From: Cryptomeria japonica
Lineage: Eukaryota; Streptophyta; Pinopsida; Cupressales; Cupressaceae
Direction of reading: 5' to 3'
Assembly (NCBI RefSeq): GCF_030272615.1
Contig: NC_081407.1
Span: forward strand, 146,379,744 to 146,443,743
DNA: 64,000 bases
The notes beneath the pieces are model-generated. The model searched no databases. It was not told the DNA's origin and saw only the letters and a list, made by a program, of their open reading frames with translations. Below, one piece after another: positions 20,822-34,639 of the stretch. A program made the position numbers and the translations under genes. How positions within the stretch are numbered: the first letter of the stretch is position 1; every line of letters starts with the position of its first letter.

Positions 20822-21803
20822 TGTGATGGTGAAAATATTAGGGTTTCAACAAATGATGTAGTAAAACCACTAATATTTTGCTTAGGGACCAACATATTAA
20901 AGATGGGTGAACCTAATAGATCTAGCCTCAAATCAGTAGGGATAGGGCTGAGAATTCTTATTGGATTCACTGGAATAAGGATGTATACCCTCTTTTAAGT
21001 TGAATTATGAAGATGTTGAAATTAGGGTACTTGTGTTGAAATTGAAGCAATTATGTGTAAATAGTGAGCTACAATCATCAAACAAAGCCACAAACCTAGA
21101 TCTGAGAAATATGTGACTGTCTGGATCTATTCCCAAAAGGTTGTCCTAAAATGTCAAGACCAAAATGCCTATCTCTTTGGTCCTCTATGCTTTTTGTCAT
21201 CCAAAGGAGAATTTGTTTGTCTCCATGAATAAATCCAATTTTGAGAATTGTATCTCTGTACCTTTTCCTTTTTATGGAGTTTTGTTTGTCTCCACAAGGA
21301 ATTAGGGTATTATGAAATCTTCATAAACATAGAACATGAATGTCAACTCTGATGCTTTAATCTTGACCTTACTTCTACTCAAATGCTTGAAAGAAGATCG
21401 ATTACTTGCTCACTTAAATTTCAATGAATGCTTGATTGATTGAAATTTCAATTGATAAGTGATGTCAAAATGTGAGGGCTAGACCTCCTTTTATACTTGC
21501 TTATTAAAAAACACCTTGATTGTTTGACATGGGACAACACAAGATCATAATTCCCACTCAAATTGAATAACCGTTGTGAGGCCCCAAAATGGGTCCTGAT
21601 TGGGAGGACTAGAGTGTTATTGCCTTGGTCTGAACCAATCAAGAGCTCATAAAATTGGGGAGAAAGGTGTTCATGATGAAGGTTTTGAGTTGTTTGCATG
21701 GTGTGAGTAGAATCAGGATTTCAATTAGGCCTCGAGACACTAATTCCAAGGTGAGGGCCCAAATGAGGACAAAATGTAAGGGAGTAAAATTTAGGATGCT
21801 ACA
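20822..21803 (-). repeat. 3' LTR of the gypsy gag-protease element
   Basis: This is a 982-bp direct repeat of 26318-27307. On the plus strand it runs TGTGATGGTG to GGATGCTACA, giving TG/CA ends. Its outer flank is the GAAAC duplication and its inner flank is the polypurine tract. Confidence 0.92.
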
Positions 21804-21959
21804 TTTAGCCCCCACTTTAGTGAGATTATGAGACTAAGAATACACTCGGTAAAGTACAAAGGTTGACATTGAAAACTTTCATCATTAAATAGGCAAGACA
21901 CACCAAACCCCAAATGGTCTTAGTATCTTACTACTTCAACATCAAGATAAAAGGGACAT

Positions 21960-22022
<63 letters not shown>

Positions 22023-23112
22023 CATGACTGCTAGCCTAGTAAGGTTTTCTTACTATGAGTCATGAAAAATAAAATACCAAAATTACAAATAAAAAACTAA
22101 GTTTTCAAAGAAACTTGAGTATCAAGATATGTGATAGTGTGTGCATAAGGTAGAACATTGAGTGGAGTTACCACATGCACATTACCACAATGATATGCCC
22201 CCAAGAAAGGACAAATCAAAGGATGGTGGTCACATAAAACACATAAGGGTTCTACTAACTTCTGGATTAGTATGCTCTTATGATAAATAATGTATATTAA
22301 ATGAAATTTATTTGCATTTAATTGACCTCATCCCCCAAAGGAATTAGAACCGCAATGGAAGAAGGGCACATGTGTCTTTTGAGTCAACATGGAAGAGATG
22401 AAAAGAGATCTCAATGATTTGCATCATCCTCAAGTAGACAACACTAGAGACAATAAATAGAATAAGTGAGATACAAATAGAATAATGTCACAAACAAGCA
22501 AGAGAGGGGAGAGAGAGAGAATCTACAACACGAATGAATCTAATCAAGAAAATCATCTGTCTCCCAATATTTTGGAATATTATTTTGGGAAAGTGGACAA
22601 GATGCAAGAGGAGAAAATTTGAACATGATAGATGGAGCTACTACAAGTTCCAAACAAGGACCATGCTATAATAATGAGCCACTTTGTCTATTACTAGGAT
22701 CTAGGATTAATGCTTTTGAAAATTGTTTAAATATATCATTGTCAACATAAACAAGCTCATATTCATCATTATAATCAACATTGTTAGCATCAACATCATT
22801 TTCACTCATTTCTTCATCAAGATCAATAAAAATAGGATCTTTAATATGAATACAACATGAACCATCACTTTACTTAAGCATTTTTAATCTTGGTGATTTA
22901 GGTTGAACTTCCTCCCTAGGGTTAGGCAAAGGCTAGACAAATGGGATCATGTCAATTTATTTGGGATCTTTGGGGAGGAAATAGGTTGAGAAGAAATTTA
23001 ATGATCCTTAGCACGATGTCTTCATCGGTGTTCTATAGAAAATGGTTTCTTTTTTGTTTAGTTGAGGGTTGTGAAGCTTTAGGATTAATGGGCATAGGTT
23101 TCTTCTCTTCCT
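21804..23112 (-). mobile_element. Gypsy 3' internal noncoding region
   Basis: The minus strand has a polypurine tract at 21804-21816, a GA microsatellite at about 21966-22020 and an acidic coding trace near 22720-22830 (DLDEEMSENDVDANN), probably the decayed tail after protease. No polymerase motif is present. Confidence 0.7.
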
Positions 23113-25711
23113 TCAAAGGAGGAGAGATTGGTGGACGTTACAAGGTTTAAAGATAGTAGATGTTGGACACTTCCCTTTGTAATATGTAGGAGGCAGGAAT
23201 GCAGCATATGAAGGAGGAATAGATGGTTTAGGAAGGAGATTGGGTCCATCATGAGGAGAAGGAATAGGTCTAGGATCTCTAGGCTTACTCAAAGATAAGA
23301 TCATCTCATTCTTCCACTTTGATAAGATTGAAAAAGAGAATCACATCGAGGCTTAAGAGGTTCAAATTGTTTAGGCCAAAAGTAATCAAGATTAACATAT
23401 CCATGCCTCATCGTGGGTTGATAAATGCTATGACTAATTATTATGATTGTGTCATTATGAGGAAATTTTAAACATTTATTAATAGTAGAAGGGATAAATT
23501 TCATGGAAGAGAGCCAAGGATGTCCCAAACTTCACACCAAATTGATTTGATGTAGGAATGATAACAAAAATGACATCTAAGAACTTAGTACCAATTTCAA
23601 TGGAAAGAGTTATAGAACCAATAGTAGGGAAAGACAAACCATCATACACCTTAACCACTACATCAAATTTATCATATTCTACTTGATGCAATTATAAAGT
23701 ATAAAGATATTCTTCAATTATCATATTCATCATACACACTAGATCAATTAGTGTCCCTCATGAGAGTTTGTCTTTGATCTTCACATTGATATATGGTGGT
23801 CCATTAGGTGCATCAATAGTCTCACTAGTATCAAAGGCAATGCATAGGTCCTTATAAGGTGTAGGTTTTTCAACAATATTCACCACATTATTAGACTCAA
23901 GCCAAGGTCATTGGGAAAAAAATCATGATGGTTAGACTCAACCACATTAGTAGAATGGGAAGGAAAAGGATTAGTAAAGATTTGGAGCTTTTGATTAGGA
24001 GGAGCTATGGATTTGTTTCCTTTATCATTCACACCAACTAAATATATGGTATTGTTATCAATAAAGTCTTGAATCCTACTACTTAAGGAATAACACTTTT
24101 CAGTGTCATGATTGGGTTGATAATGATATTGGAAAAAGGCTTTGGGATCATGATAGGGTGGAAAAGGTTAGGAAGTATCAATGGGCTTGACATGGGAGGA
24201 AGTTTCAACACATTTTTATTCAACAATTGTGTCATAATGCTATGCAAAGACTCATAAAGAGGATTAAATTCTTTTCTAAAGTATTTGGATAAAGGAGGCA
24301 CACCTAATGTCGCGACTACTAATTGGGTATTGATGTTGTCGTTGAACTTGATGTATCCTTTTTTCAGTTTAAACTTCACAAAATATTGCATTATTATCAA
24401 CCAAAATCATTGAAGGAGGTGATTCAAATTGGCTCACTTAAAGTTGATAACTATAAAGTACTGCTCACAACTATGTAAAGGAAGTAAACTCATAAAAGAG
24501 AAGCTTATCCCTAATGTATTTTTGTAAATTAGAAACATAAATTCTTTTAACATCTTGATCAGGCATAGGATAAGCAATTTAAGAATACAAACATGTTTAT
24601 ATCTTCCAATAAAATCAGTCACTTTTTCTTTAACTCCTTACTTACAATGAATCAAATCAATCGAAGTAATTTTAAGACCAATATTATTGTGAAATTGTTG
24701 AATGAAAGCATTAGCTAATTGTTGGAATGATGTAATAGAATAAGGAGGCAAAGAACAATACCATTACAAATCTTTGTCCCAAAAGGTTTGAGTAAACAAC
24801 TTACCCATAAGTCTTTGAACATGAGAAAAATTACAACACAAAGTGTGAAATGTTTTCACATGAGTCAATGAATCACCTTTTCCATTACAAAGATCCAATT
24901 GAGGGATTTCCATATGTTTAGGAGGGACAACAAAAACAATGTCACTAGATAATGGGCTTTCTACATCAAATATGGTCACATTAAATTTGGATTGGGTAAT
25001 GGAAGCTAACTTTGTTGTTGTAAGGATGACATGATTTAGGCTAATTTATTCATAGTTGCTTTGGTGGATGGATTGAAACTGGGCAAATTAGATTGGGATG
25101 AGGGTGACATTGTTGTATGTAGGTTGAGGTTGAGAGTAAGGAGGTGGAACACTATGATATGCAGGTATGGGAGATTATTGGGTCATAACTGGAAGACTCA
25201 CAGAAGGAGGTATGAAAGAATTTTGATTAACAAAGTTTTCCCCTTGACTAACGCATGTAAGATTAACATTTTGTGTGGAAGTAGTCATGATAGAAGATGT
25301 GAATGTAGGCACACTAGGAAAGGATGTAGCCATAGGAATAGAATTATTAACTTCATTAGGAGCTTGGGTGTATCCAAGGACTTCAGCATAATTTTTCATA
25401 GGTATGATATTAGTGTCAACAATATGATCAAGGCCATGCGACAAATTAACACCAATTTTATCACTTTTAACCATTATTTTTAATCCTTCAATCAATGGGA
25501 TTGCCATGCTTTCCACGTATTATTGACTCATCCATTGTTGAAGATTTTCAAATTCATTGTCAATCTTCTCCAATTGATCAATAGAAATCCTAGTTAGTGA
25601 TTCACCCTCATCATGAGAATTGTGGAAAGAAAGGAGATAAATGACATCAATTGTTGGATTGGAGGAACCACCGACATTCTCATGAAATAAGTTATTCAAG
25701 TTAGGCCCCAT
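23113..25711 (-). pseudogene. Gypsy gag and protease, decayed
   Basis: Gag packages element RNA; protease cuts the polyprotein. The frame starts MGPNLNNLFHENVGG at 25711. A gag domain follows with the recognisable block ITSFQQLANAFIQQFHNNIG and DLIHCK-GVKEKVTDFIGRYKH around 24570-24740. It then passes through PLYESLHSIM to a protease-like stretch (VKVYDGLSFPTIGSITLSIE, 23600-23660) and the downstream MGHPWLSSMKFIPSTINKCL block (23470-23528) that typically closes this protease. Stops break the frame at about 25517, 25172, 24761 and 24431, mostly TAA/TAG where CAA/CAG is likely. No zinc knuckle or DTG active site could be read with confidence. Confidence 0.8.
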
Positions 25712-26317
25712 ATCCTTAGTGATTTAACCTCAAGAAGCCTTAATTCTGCAACTTATTCTCACGAGAAAATTGTAGGTAGGACTAATAGTACTAAAACTCA
25801 TGCACAAACGAGGGAAATTAAATTTAAAATTTAAAAATTATGATTAAACAATGCAAAATTTTATAAAATTGATTGATTAACCAATTACTTAAGGAATTTG
25901 ATTTGTGAATTTGAAAGAAAAATGCCTCCAAATCATAGCACAGCATATCATAAAGATCAAATCTGAAAATGAATTTGAAAAATTATGCAACCCACAAGTA
26001 AATTCTAGAATTATAAGTTAGGGTTTATGTAAATTCAACTACTAAATTTATGTAATTCAATTGAAAATTAGATCTAAGAGGGAAATTTTGAATTTTAAAT
26101 TGCATAAGAAATCAAATCTAAATTAATTAATCCATTTTAGACAATCCACAAGCTCAATTTTAGAATTTAAAATTAGGGTTTTTGTGAATTTAGCCTCTAA
26201 ATAATTTAAATTCAATTGAAAATTAAACTTGTGAATGTAAATTTGAATTTGAAATGAATAAACACTCAGAGAACATAAATTAGAAAATTAATGTGTAAGA
26301 TGTCAGGTTCACCAAAA

Positions 26318-27307
26318 TATGATGGTGAAAATATTAGGGTTTCACCCAATGATATAGTAAAACCACTCATGTTTTGCTTAGGGACCAATACATTAAAGAG
26401 GGGTGAACCCAATAGATCTAACCTCAAATGAGTAGGGATAGGGCTAAGAATTCTTATCAAATTCATTGGAATAAGGATTGATACCCACCTTTAAGTTGAA
26501 TTGTGAAGATGCTAAAATTAAGGTACATGTGTTGAAATTGAAGCAATTATGCGTAAACACTGAGGTACCATCATTCAATAGAGCCACGAACTTGGATTTA
26601 AGAAATACATGTGAGTGTTTAGATCTACTCCCAAAAGGTCATCCTAAAATGTCAAGACCAGAATGCTCGTCGCTCTAGTCCTCCTCACTTTTCATCGCCA
26701 AAGGGAGATTTGTTTGTCTATGTGAATAAAGTCGATCCTGAGAATTGCAGCTCCATAATTGTTCCTTTTTATGGATTTTTATTTGTCTCCACATGGAATT
26801 AGGGTTTCATGAAGTCTTAAAAAACATAGAACATGAATTTCAACTCCAATGCTTGAATCTTGACCTTACTTTTGCTCCAATGCTTGAAAGAAGATTGATT
26901 CCTTGCTCACTTTAATTTGAATGAATTCTTGATTCATTTAACTTTTCAATTGATAGGTGATGTCAAAATGAGAGGGTTCAACCACCTTTTATACTTCCTT
27001 GTCGAAATTCGAAAAAAAAATTAATTTTCTGACATGAGTCGACACAGGATCAATTCCCGCTGAAATTGAATGACCATTGTGAGGCCCCAAAATGGATCCT
27101 GATTGGGAGGACTACAGTGCTAGTGCCCTAGTCTTGAGTAATCAAGAGTTGAAGAAATTGGGGAGAAAGGTGTGCATGATGAAGGTTTTGAATTGTTTTC
27201 ATGGTGTGAGCAAAATCAAGGCTCTAATTAAGCCTTGTGACAGGAACGCCAAGGTGAGGGCCCAAATAAGGACAAAATTGGAAGGGAGTACAATTTAGGA
27301 TGCTATA
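26318..27307 (-). repeat. 5' LTR of the gypsy gag-protease element
   Basis: This is a 990-bp partner of 20822-21803. Its terminal dinucleotides have mutated (TATGATGG and GCTATA where the other copy keeps TGTGATGG and GCTACA). GAAAC follows at 27308-27312. Confidence 0.92.
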
Positions 27308-27312
27308 GAAAC

Positions 27313-27760
27313 AAATATATGTTTTTTAAATGTCAAAAATGGATATCTATTTCTTCAAGTTGCTTTTTTAAAAATTTTATGTTTTTTAATGAATATCTAT
27401 TTGCAAATGGATATCCATTTTGAAAAGCCTAGAAAAACACATTTTAGTAAATTGGCCATAACTTTTACATTTATTATCAAAATTTTGATTTTTTACAGGT
27501 ATTGGTAAGGTAATTTGGAGCTCTACATAATGGATTAGATCGTGTTTATATATTATGCATAAAAAATAATTATAAATAATTTAAATTCATCCATCATTTT
27601 TAAAACATCACATGCTAACAACTTCTACATATGAATTCCCTCTTCCATGCTTTTTTTTGTAACAATCATCTCAAAATAATTGAAATATTAGATGAGCAAT
27701 TAATAATAAAAAATAGGTACTTTAATGAGAGTAATAAATTTTGATAAACCATCATATCTC
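27313..27760 (+). repeat. Foldback element, left terminal arm
   Basis: This AT-rich arm is matched in inverse by about 31250-31684. It contains repeated GGATATCCATTT-like motifs, including the palindrome AATGGATATCCATT (27413-27426). Confidence 0.6.
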
Positions 27761-29050
<1,290 letters not shown>

Positions 29051-29284
29051 TCTCCCTAGAAACAGAAGTCAAAAGGGAAAGATACCCCAAACACCTCATC
29101 AAGAACTAATCCAAATATTGATAACACATAAACATCTAAATTAGAAGGATAATAAAGCTCTATTACTAATAAGGAGAGATATATAGATGAAAATAGAGAT
29201 AGAGAGGGAGAGAAAGGGATAAACATATACAAGGAGAGAATGAGAGAGGGAGAGATATAGATATAGAAAGATAAATTTAAGGGA

Positions 29285-30300
29285 AAAAGCATGAAGCTAT
29301 GTGGGTAGTCCGACCGGACTACCAAACTTAGTCTGGCTAGACTACCACCCTACCATGTGGCACCCTGTGTCACTGGTGTGGCACCTAAATGGCGCCAAGA
29401 GTTTGGCCAAAGTTAGTTCGGTCGGACTCTTGGTGCCATTAAAACGCTTTTTGTTAGCGCTTGAACTTAGAATTTTTTTTTAAAAATTCAAAATAGTTTA
29501 TCCGAACTCAGTCCGGTCGGACTGAGTCTAACCTGACTAAGTCTGGTCAAACTCACCTATGTGGCAGTGATGTGGCAAGCAAATCACCTATTTTGTTTGT
29601 ATTTATGAAACTTGTCACTTCTTCTAAATTTTTCTTCAAGCGGAATATTTTTTACAAAAATCAAAAAATACCCTTTTGTAGAGCTCGAAGTCATGAATCT
29701 AAATATATAAAAAAAAATAGTATTTGATTAATTTTAATATTTTTAATTAATTAAACATTGCGAGTATGTTTTTTAAATTAAAAAAGAAGCTAATTAGAAA
29801 TAAAATTAAAAATAATTAAAAATAATTTTTTCACTAGAAGAGAGAATCTTCTCCAAAAGGGTATAATTTTTTGTTGATAAACATAAATTTAGTAGAGAAA
29901 AGGTGACACCAAATGAAAACTGTGAAATTCAACTATGTTGGACTTTAAAAAATTATTACGAGAAAAATATACATCAATTTTTTAAAAAAAATTAACACTA
30001 TATATATATGTCCTCTATTTGGAAAATTAAAATTGGCAAAAAATAAGTTCGTTTTCATTTTGTTTGGTGACGCCAACTAGAACCCCTGATTTTCAGCATT
30101 TTTCAGTAATAAAAAATTTGTCTTTGAATATATAAAACAAATGTCAAAATTTTTAAAAATAAGAGACATAAATTTCATTCATATTTCTATATTTGATCAG
30201 TATACATCATTTTGAAATTCAATTTAGAAATTTCACTTTTATACGGTCGAAGTTAAATAATTTTAGTTGTGTTGGCCACTTCCTTTATAAAAGTGTGACA
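29285..30300. repeat. Centre of the foldback element with GTCCGGTCGGAC-type motifs
   Basis: AGTCCGACCGGACT (about 29308), GTTCGGTCGGACTC (about 29417) and AGTCCGGTCGGACTGAG (about 29510) are near-palindromic and set in otherwise AT-rich sequence. Degenerate TAGTCTGGCTAGACTA and AAGTCTGGTCAAACT lie between and after them. The rest to 30300 is AT-rich with no gene. Confidence 0.5.
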
Positions 30301-31190
30301 CAACATTGTGATTTTACCCATAAAGATAAAGATAAGGAGATATATAAGGGTAAAGAGGTATTGAGAGACAAGGATATAGAGATAAAGAGACAAAGAGATA
30401 AAAGGATAAATATAGAGACAGATAGAAACACCTAGAAAAGAGATAGAGACACAAATATAGATATAGATATCAAGGTCTAGGAAGAGAGGGTGAAAGATAG
30501 AAAGAGGGGGAAATATTTTTAGATAGAAAAGTAAAGAGGAAGATAGAGATATAAATGGAGATAGGGGGAGAGGGAAAAAAATAGATATAGAGATAGAAAT
30601 ATGTAAAGGCGTCTAGATAAATATATAGAGAGATAGGGAGGCAGGGGGAGGGAGTGGGACATAGAGGGAGATACAAAGAGGAAGAGATAGAAAGAGAGAC
30701 AGATGGACGGAGAGATGGAGTGAATAAAAAGACTTAGAGATAACATGAGATATAGATAAACATGAAGATAGATCTTTAGGGATATAAATATAAAGGAGGC
30801 AAGAGTGAAAGAGAAAGGAGGTGATAGAGATAAATAATAAATATATATAGCTAGAGGGGCATAGATGGATGGAGAAAAATAGGGAGAAGAAATATTAGTA
30901 GAGAGACATAGAAATAGGGAGTGATAGGGATAGAGTAGGAGATGGAGATATTAGGATAGAAAGAGGGAGATATATGTAGAGATGGATATAACTTGGGAAA
31001 GATCTAGATGGGATGAGTAAAGGAGAGATGGGTAGGTAAAGAAGAGAGAGGAGACATATAGATAGAATTAGAGTAAGGAAAATTAGGGAGATATATGAAT
31101 TGAAAGGGAGACAAAAGGAAAGGGGGAGAGAGCAAGGTGTAGCTAAGTAAATAGAGAGGGGGAGAAGTATAGAGAGACATTTTCTCCTAG
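30301..31190. repeat. Polypurine arm
   Basis: About 0.9 kb of the plus strand is dominated by GAGA, GATAGAGA and GGGAGA. It is the inverse-composition partner of 27761-29050. There is no coding content. Confidence 0.8.
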
Positions 31191-31684
31191 GTCAACTTGG
31201 GCAAAAGTGTGCATAAGATGAAAGACAACAAGGCAACCTTCTATGATGATTTATGAGAAATTTTAGTCTCATTAGTACATAAAACCTAAATTTTAAATTA
31301 TTATTTACTACTTTTAAATGTTTCAATTGGGAGCAAAAAAAGGGGGAAAAAAAAAGTCTTTATATGCAAAAGTTGTGACTATTTAAATTTTTAATAATGA
31401 AAGATTAACTTCAAATGATTGTAATTATTATTTTTGTATAGTCTAATAAAATTACCTTATCCATTTTGTAGGTCTTTGGGTCACCTTTCCAACTCCTATA
31501 AAAAATCAAAATTTTGATAAGAAACACAAAAGTTAGGCCCATTATCTAACTTGTATTCTTTTTAAGCTAAACAAAATGGATATTAATTTCAAATAGATAT
31601 TCATTTTGGAAAACATGACATCACAACAATGATGTTAAGAAATGGATATCCATTACTAACGAATATTCGTTAATAAGGATACCT
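31191..31684 (-). repeat. Foldback element, right terminal arm
   Basis: This is the inverse match to the left arm. It includes AAAAATCAAAATTTTGATA at about 31500-31520 and GGATATCCATTACTAACGAA near 31650. The outermost boundary is estimated at the GGATACC near 31678-31684. Confidence 0.6.
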
Positions 31685-33110
31685 GTTTTGGCTTGGAATT
31701 TACAAACTAAATTCAATTTTTTCTCGACTCATACAAAAAGTCATAGTCTATTTTGGCACATTTGGCAAAGTGAAAAAAGGGTTTTTTTTTTTGTCATTGC
31801 CACTTCTTTTCCTACCATGATATTGTACATACCCATAACATACATAAGACTGCAAAAAACACTCACATATGGTACACTAGCCATGTCCTTCACCATTATT
31901 TGTGCAACAAGAACTATTATAGATCTACAATTTATCATGCTAAATCTTTCGAATACCAAATTCACATACTTACTCTAGCTTAACCAAAGCTTTCTGTTAG
32001 CAATGTCTCTTCTAATCTTTATTCCTAGAATGTACCTAGCTAGACATAAATTTTGAATTTTAAATTGTGTTCACAAAAGATACTTCAAGTTAGAAATCAA
32101 AGGTCATGTTGGAGCTCAAAATTGCACGTAACCCAACCCTAAGAGGATGTTGATCTCTATGCTTGAATTAGGTAATCAATTTTGGCCAACTTAACAGAAT
32201 GAACCTTTAAGGTTGCTAAATCACTACTTCTTCTGGTTCTGCTACACCAAGGTGGGTATACCTTTTCACTAAGTACTTATTCTCTATTGTACTTAAGCAA
32301 ATTAATGTTAAAATTTATCTTAAGGTCAATCTCAAATTGGCATTAAAACTATGATGTGACCTGCTATCTCTACTCCTACTTCCTACTTCAAAAAGTTTTA
32401 AAAATGAAAGCTTCTTAACTGAAAATTTGAAAACTATGAGGTTACAAGAATGTGTTTTAGACCAGTGCCTTCTATGCCAATTGGGTGCAAAGTCTCATGG
32501 ATTTATTTTCTTATATTTTCCTTGTTAGAAAACAAAACTACCATCCACTGTTAGTTTTTCCACACTTAGTGATTCAATTTTACCATGACAATTATCATAT
32601 GGGAAATTTTAGTCTTTTCTAGAAAGAGGCTCATACAATAATCAATCCAAGAATATAACTCTTCTTGTTCACACTATACAACAATGAAGTAGTCTGAAAA
32701 ATGACAAAATAACCACAATGTGCAAAAGAACTTAAACAGTCTTTGATCTCTCAGTACCGAAATAACAAGATCAAATTAAAAGCACCCACAATACTTCATA
32801 GCACAATTTAGGATTCGAAAGCAAGTCAATCTGTATATTAGCACAATTTTTTTTTAAATTCTATCATCCACTATCTTTTAAATGAAAGCAAATGATCTTC
32901 CTTTTATAAGGAAAGATCGAGTACATATGAAACTACTTGTCTCTTGATAACAACATATAAGTTAGTTACATAATGTAACTAGTTTAAACAAGAACTTAAC
33001 GATTCAAAAGAAATAGATTGATAGCCCCTAAATGGTCTATGTATTCCTGCTCCCTATAGGTGGTGATATTTGAGATGAAGTGTTTTATAACATATTCCTT
33101 CCTATAGATC
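31685..33110. other. Unassigned sequence
   Basis: I see no supported gene. The part above about 32900 may continue the 3' end of the unrecognised minus-strand frame described next. Confidence 0.35.
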
Positions 33111-34356
33111 TTGTTAAGGATAATATTCATGTTATCTTGAATGAGATCCTCATCATTGATCACCTCTAATGCTCATGGGTGCTCTTGTGACAATAATTCC
33201 TTCCACTGTTCTCGAGGCATTGGCATACCATCATTGTCACTCAGCAAAGAAGGGGGACTCTAAGTATCCTCTATGTCTAACTACTTCATGTCATCCTCTA
33301 GTTCCTCTTTTTATTCCATTTGTTTTAGACCACAACTTTCTGACATTTTTTGGTAGCTTGAAAGATTTAGGATCATGCACCTTGTCGACTATTTCTTTTA
33401 CCCATTCTATCAATATAGCATATTCTTGTAGTGCCCTGAAAGTCCCTACATAAGTGTTCCAATATTCATTGGTATATTGCATCATTTCATTGAACCTATG
33501 GGTTACTAATCCTACCATCATATCATAGACAACCTTCTTCCCCTATTCTTCCTTCTTCAATTTTTTCTACAGATTCTCTGCTTGATATCTCCAATAATTA
33601 GTATCTTGTATTGCTTTAGTAATCTATTGTTCATGTTCATAGGAAAATTCTTCTTCCAACTAATGCAGCGTTCCTTTGTCTTCTCATAATTAGTCTTATA
33701 GGCATCTCTTTCTTTCACCACATGTTTTATTTGGGCCTTGGTGAATTCTACTACATTGACATTCAAAATAGTAGTTTCCAATGGGCTTGTCTCTCCCACC
33801 TTTCGAACCATAAGATGGCCAAACATTGTGTCAATCTCCACTAATGTAGGCATTTTGTTCCTTGGGTAAAGAGCCCATTTTAATAGTGCCCTTTTGTTAG
33901 GCTCAAAACTAGAGCTAGAACAGATCTTATCAATGTCTTGTGGCGATATCCTTTTAAGTATATCATGATTTTTAATAAAAGTATCAAACAAGATTGCAAA
34001 ACTCATATCCCAGCTAGGTACAAGGAGTACACTGGCTTCATGCAAGATTTGTCTTCCTCTGACTAGAGTCTTTGTGGCAATTTCATTGTCAATATCCTTT
34101 TCCATTTTCTCAAGTAGCACACTCTCATTCTCAAGAGTCACATTACTATCCTGTTGCCTAATCAATTTTCCTGGTGTTTTTACAAAAATGCTTTGAATTA
34201 TAGTGAATGAATGAATTCATCATCAGAGATAAATTTTTCACCTAATAATATCCTAGTGTCCTTTTCATTATCCTTATCATCGGGTTGAACCTCCCCTCCT
34301 CCTAGATCTTGATGTAAATTATGCTTCTGATTATCTCTAGTATCATTGAGTATTAT
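33111..34356 (-). pseudogene. Unrecognised large protein, C-terminal piece (part 3 of 3)
   Basis: The minus strand reads IILNDTRDNQKHNLHQDLGG near 34290-34350, then a frame at 33557-34165 with LPRG/REILHEA-like and Leu/Lys-rich text, a charged helix EFTKAQIKHVVKERDAYKTN that looks coiled-coil forming, and a final piece at 33291-33521. I do not recognise the family. The text joins that at 49534 across SL2: the upstream part ends in HLSPQPTPI-like sequence right at the TTAT duplication. Stops at 34198 and 33554 break the frame. It could be an element-borne ORF or a decayed host gene. Confidence 0.5.
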
Positions 34357-34403
34357 GGGTATATGCATGAAGTTGTGGTACCAAAAAGGTGCCACACTTC
34401 AAA
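34357..34403 (+). repeat. SL2 left terminal inverted repeat
   Basis: It reads GGGTATATGCATGAAGTTG then TGGTACCAAAAAGG then CCACAC. The right end read inward has GGGTATGTGCACCAAGTTG, TGGTACCAAAAGGG and GACAC, so identity is high over about 40 bases. Confidence 0.88.
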
Positions 34404-34414
34404 AAAAAGGAAAA

Positions 34415-34492
34415 ATGCTCATAAGGCACACGCACTATAGGGTGTGCGCCCTATAGTGCACACGCCTAATAAGGTGTGCACCTTGTGAGCAT
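34415..34492. repeat. SL2 left subterminal inverted repeat
   Basis: A perfect 10-bp stem, CACTATAGGG (34433-34442) and CCCTATAGTG (34449-34458), has a 6-base loop. An imperfect outer stem pairs ATGCTCATAAGG near 34415 with CCTTGTGAGCAT ending near 34492. GTGTGCRCC motifs repeat inside. This is a likely protein-binding or cruciform-forming subterminus. Confidence 0.7.
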
Positions 34493-34639
34493 TTAAAACT
34501 TTAAAAAACCCCATGTCCACATTTTGGATGCATTCTACATTCCCAAACCCACGTTTTGGCGATTTCAGGTGCCATTTTCTTACGCTCGCCCTTTGTAAAA
34601 GCTTGATATTGGGCACTAACTTGTCCATCTCTCATCAAA

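Larger units (their letters stand above)
20822..27307 (-). mobile_element. Ty3/gypsy gag-protease element lacking pol
   Basis: This is a complete LTR-to-LTR element, 6.5 kb, in minus orientation. The LTRs are 20822-21803 and 26318-27307. Flanking GAAAC (20817-20821 and 27308-27312) is a perfect 5-bp target duplication. A polypurine tract AGTGGGGGCTAAA (minus, 21804-21816) abuts the 3' LTR. Next to the 5' LTR the minus strand reads TTTTGGTGAACCTGACATC, where the primer site is expected; I cannot assign the tRNA. Coding traces are gag and protease only (23113-25711). No RT, RNase H or integrase lies in the remaining 1.3 kb, so it depends on another element. LTRs differ by many substitutions and indels, so the insertion is not recent. 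Confidence 0.9.

Noticed and set aside
22941-23304. Frames on both strands at the gypsy 3' side as separate genes
   Set aside because: The plus-strand frame is antisense to the gypsy internal region and has no family features; the minus-strand frame is part of the decayed post-protease tail.
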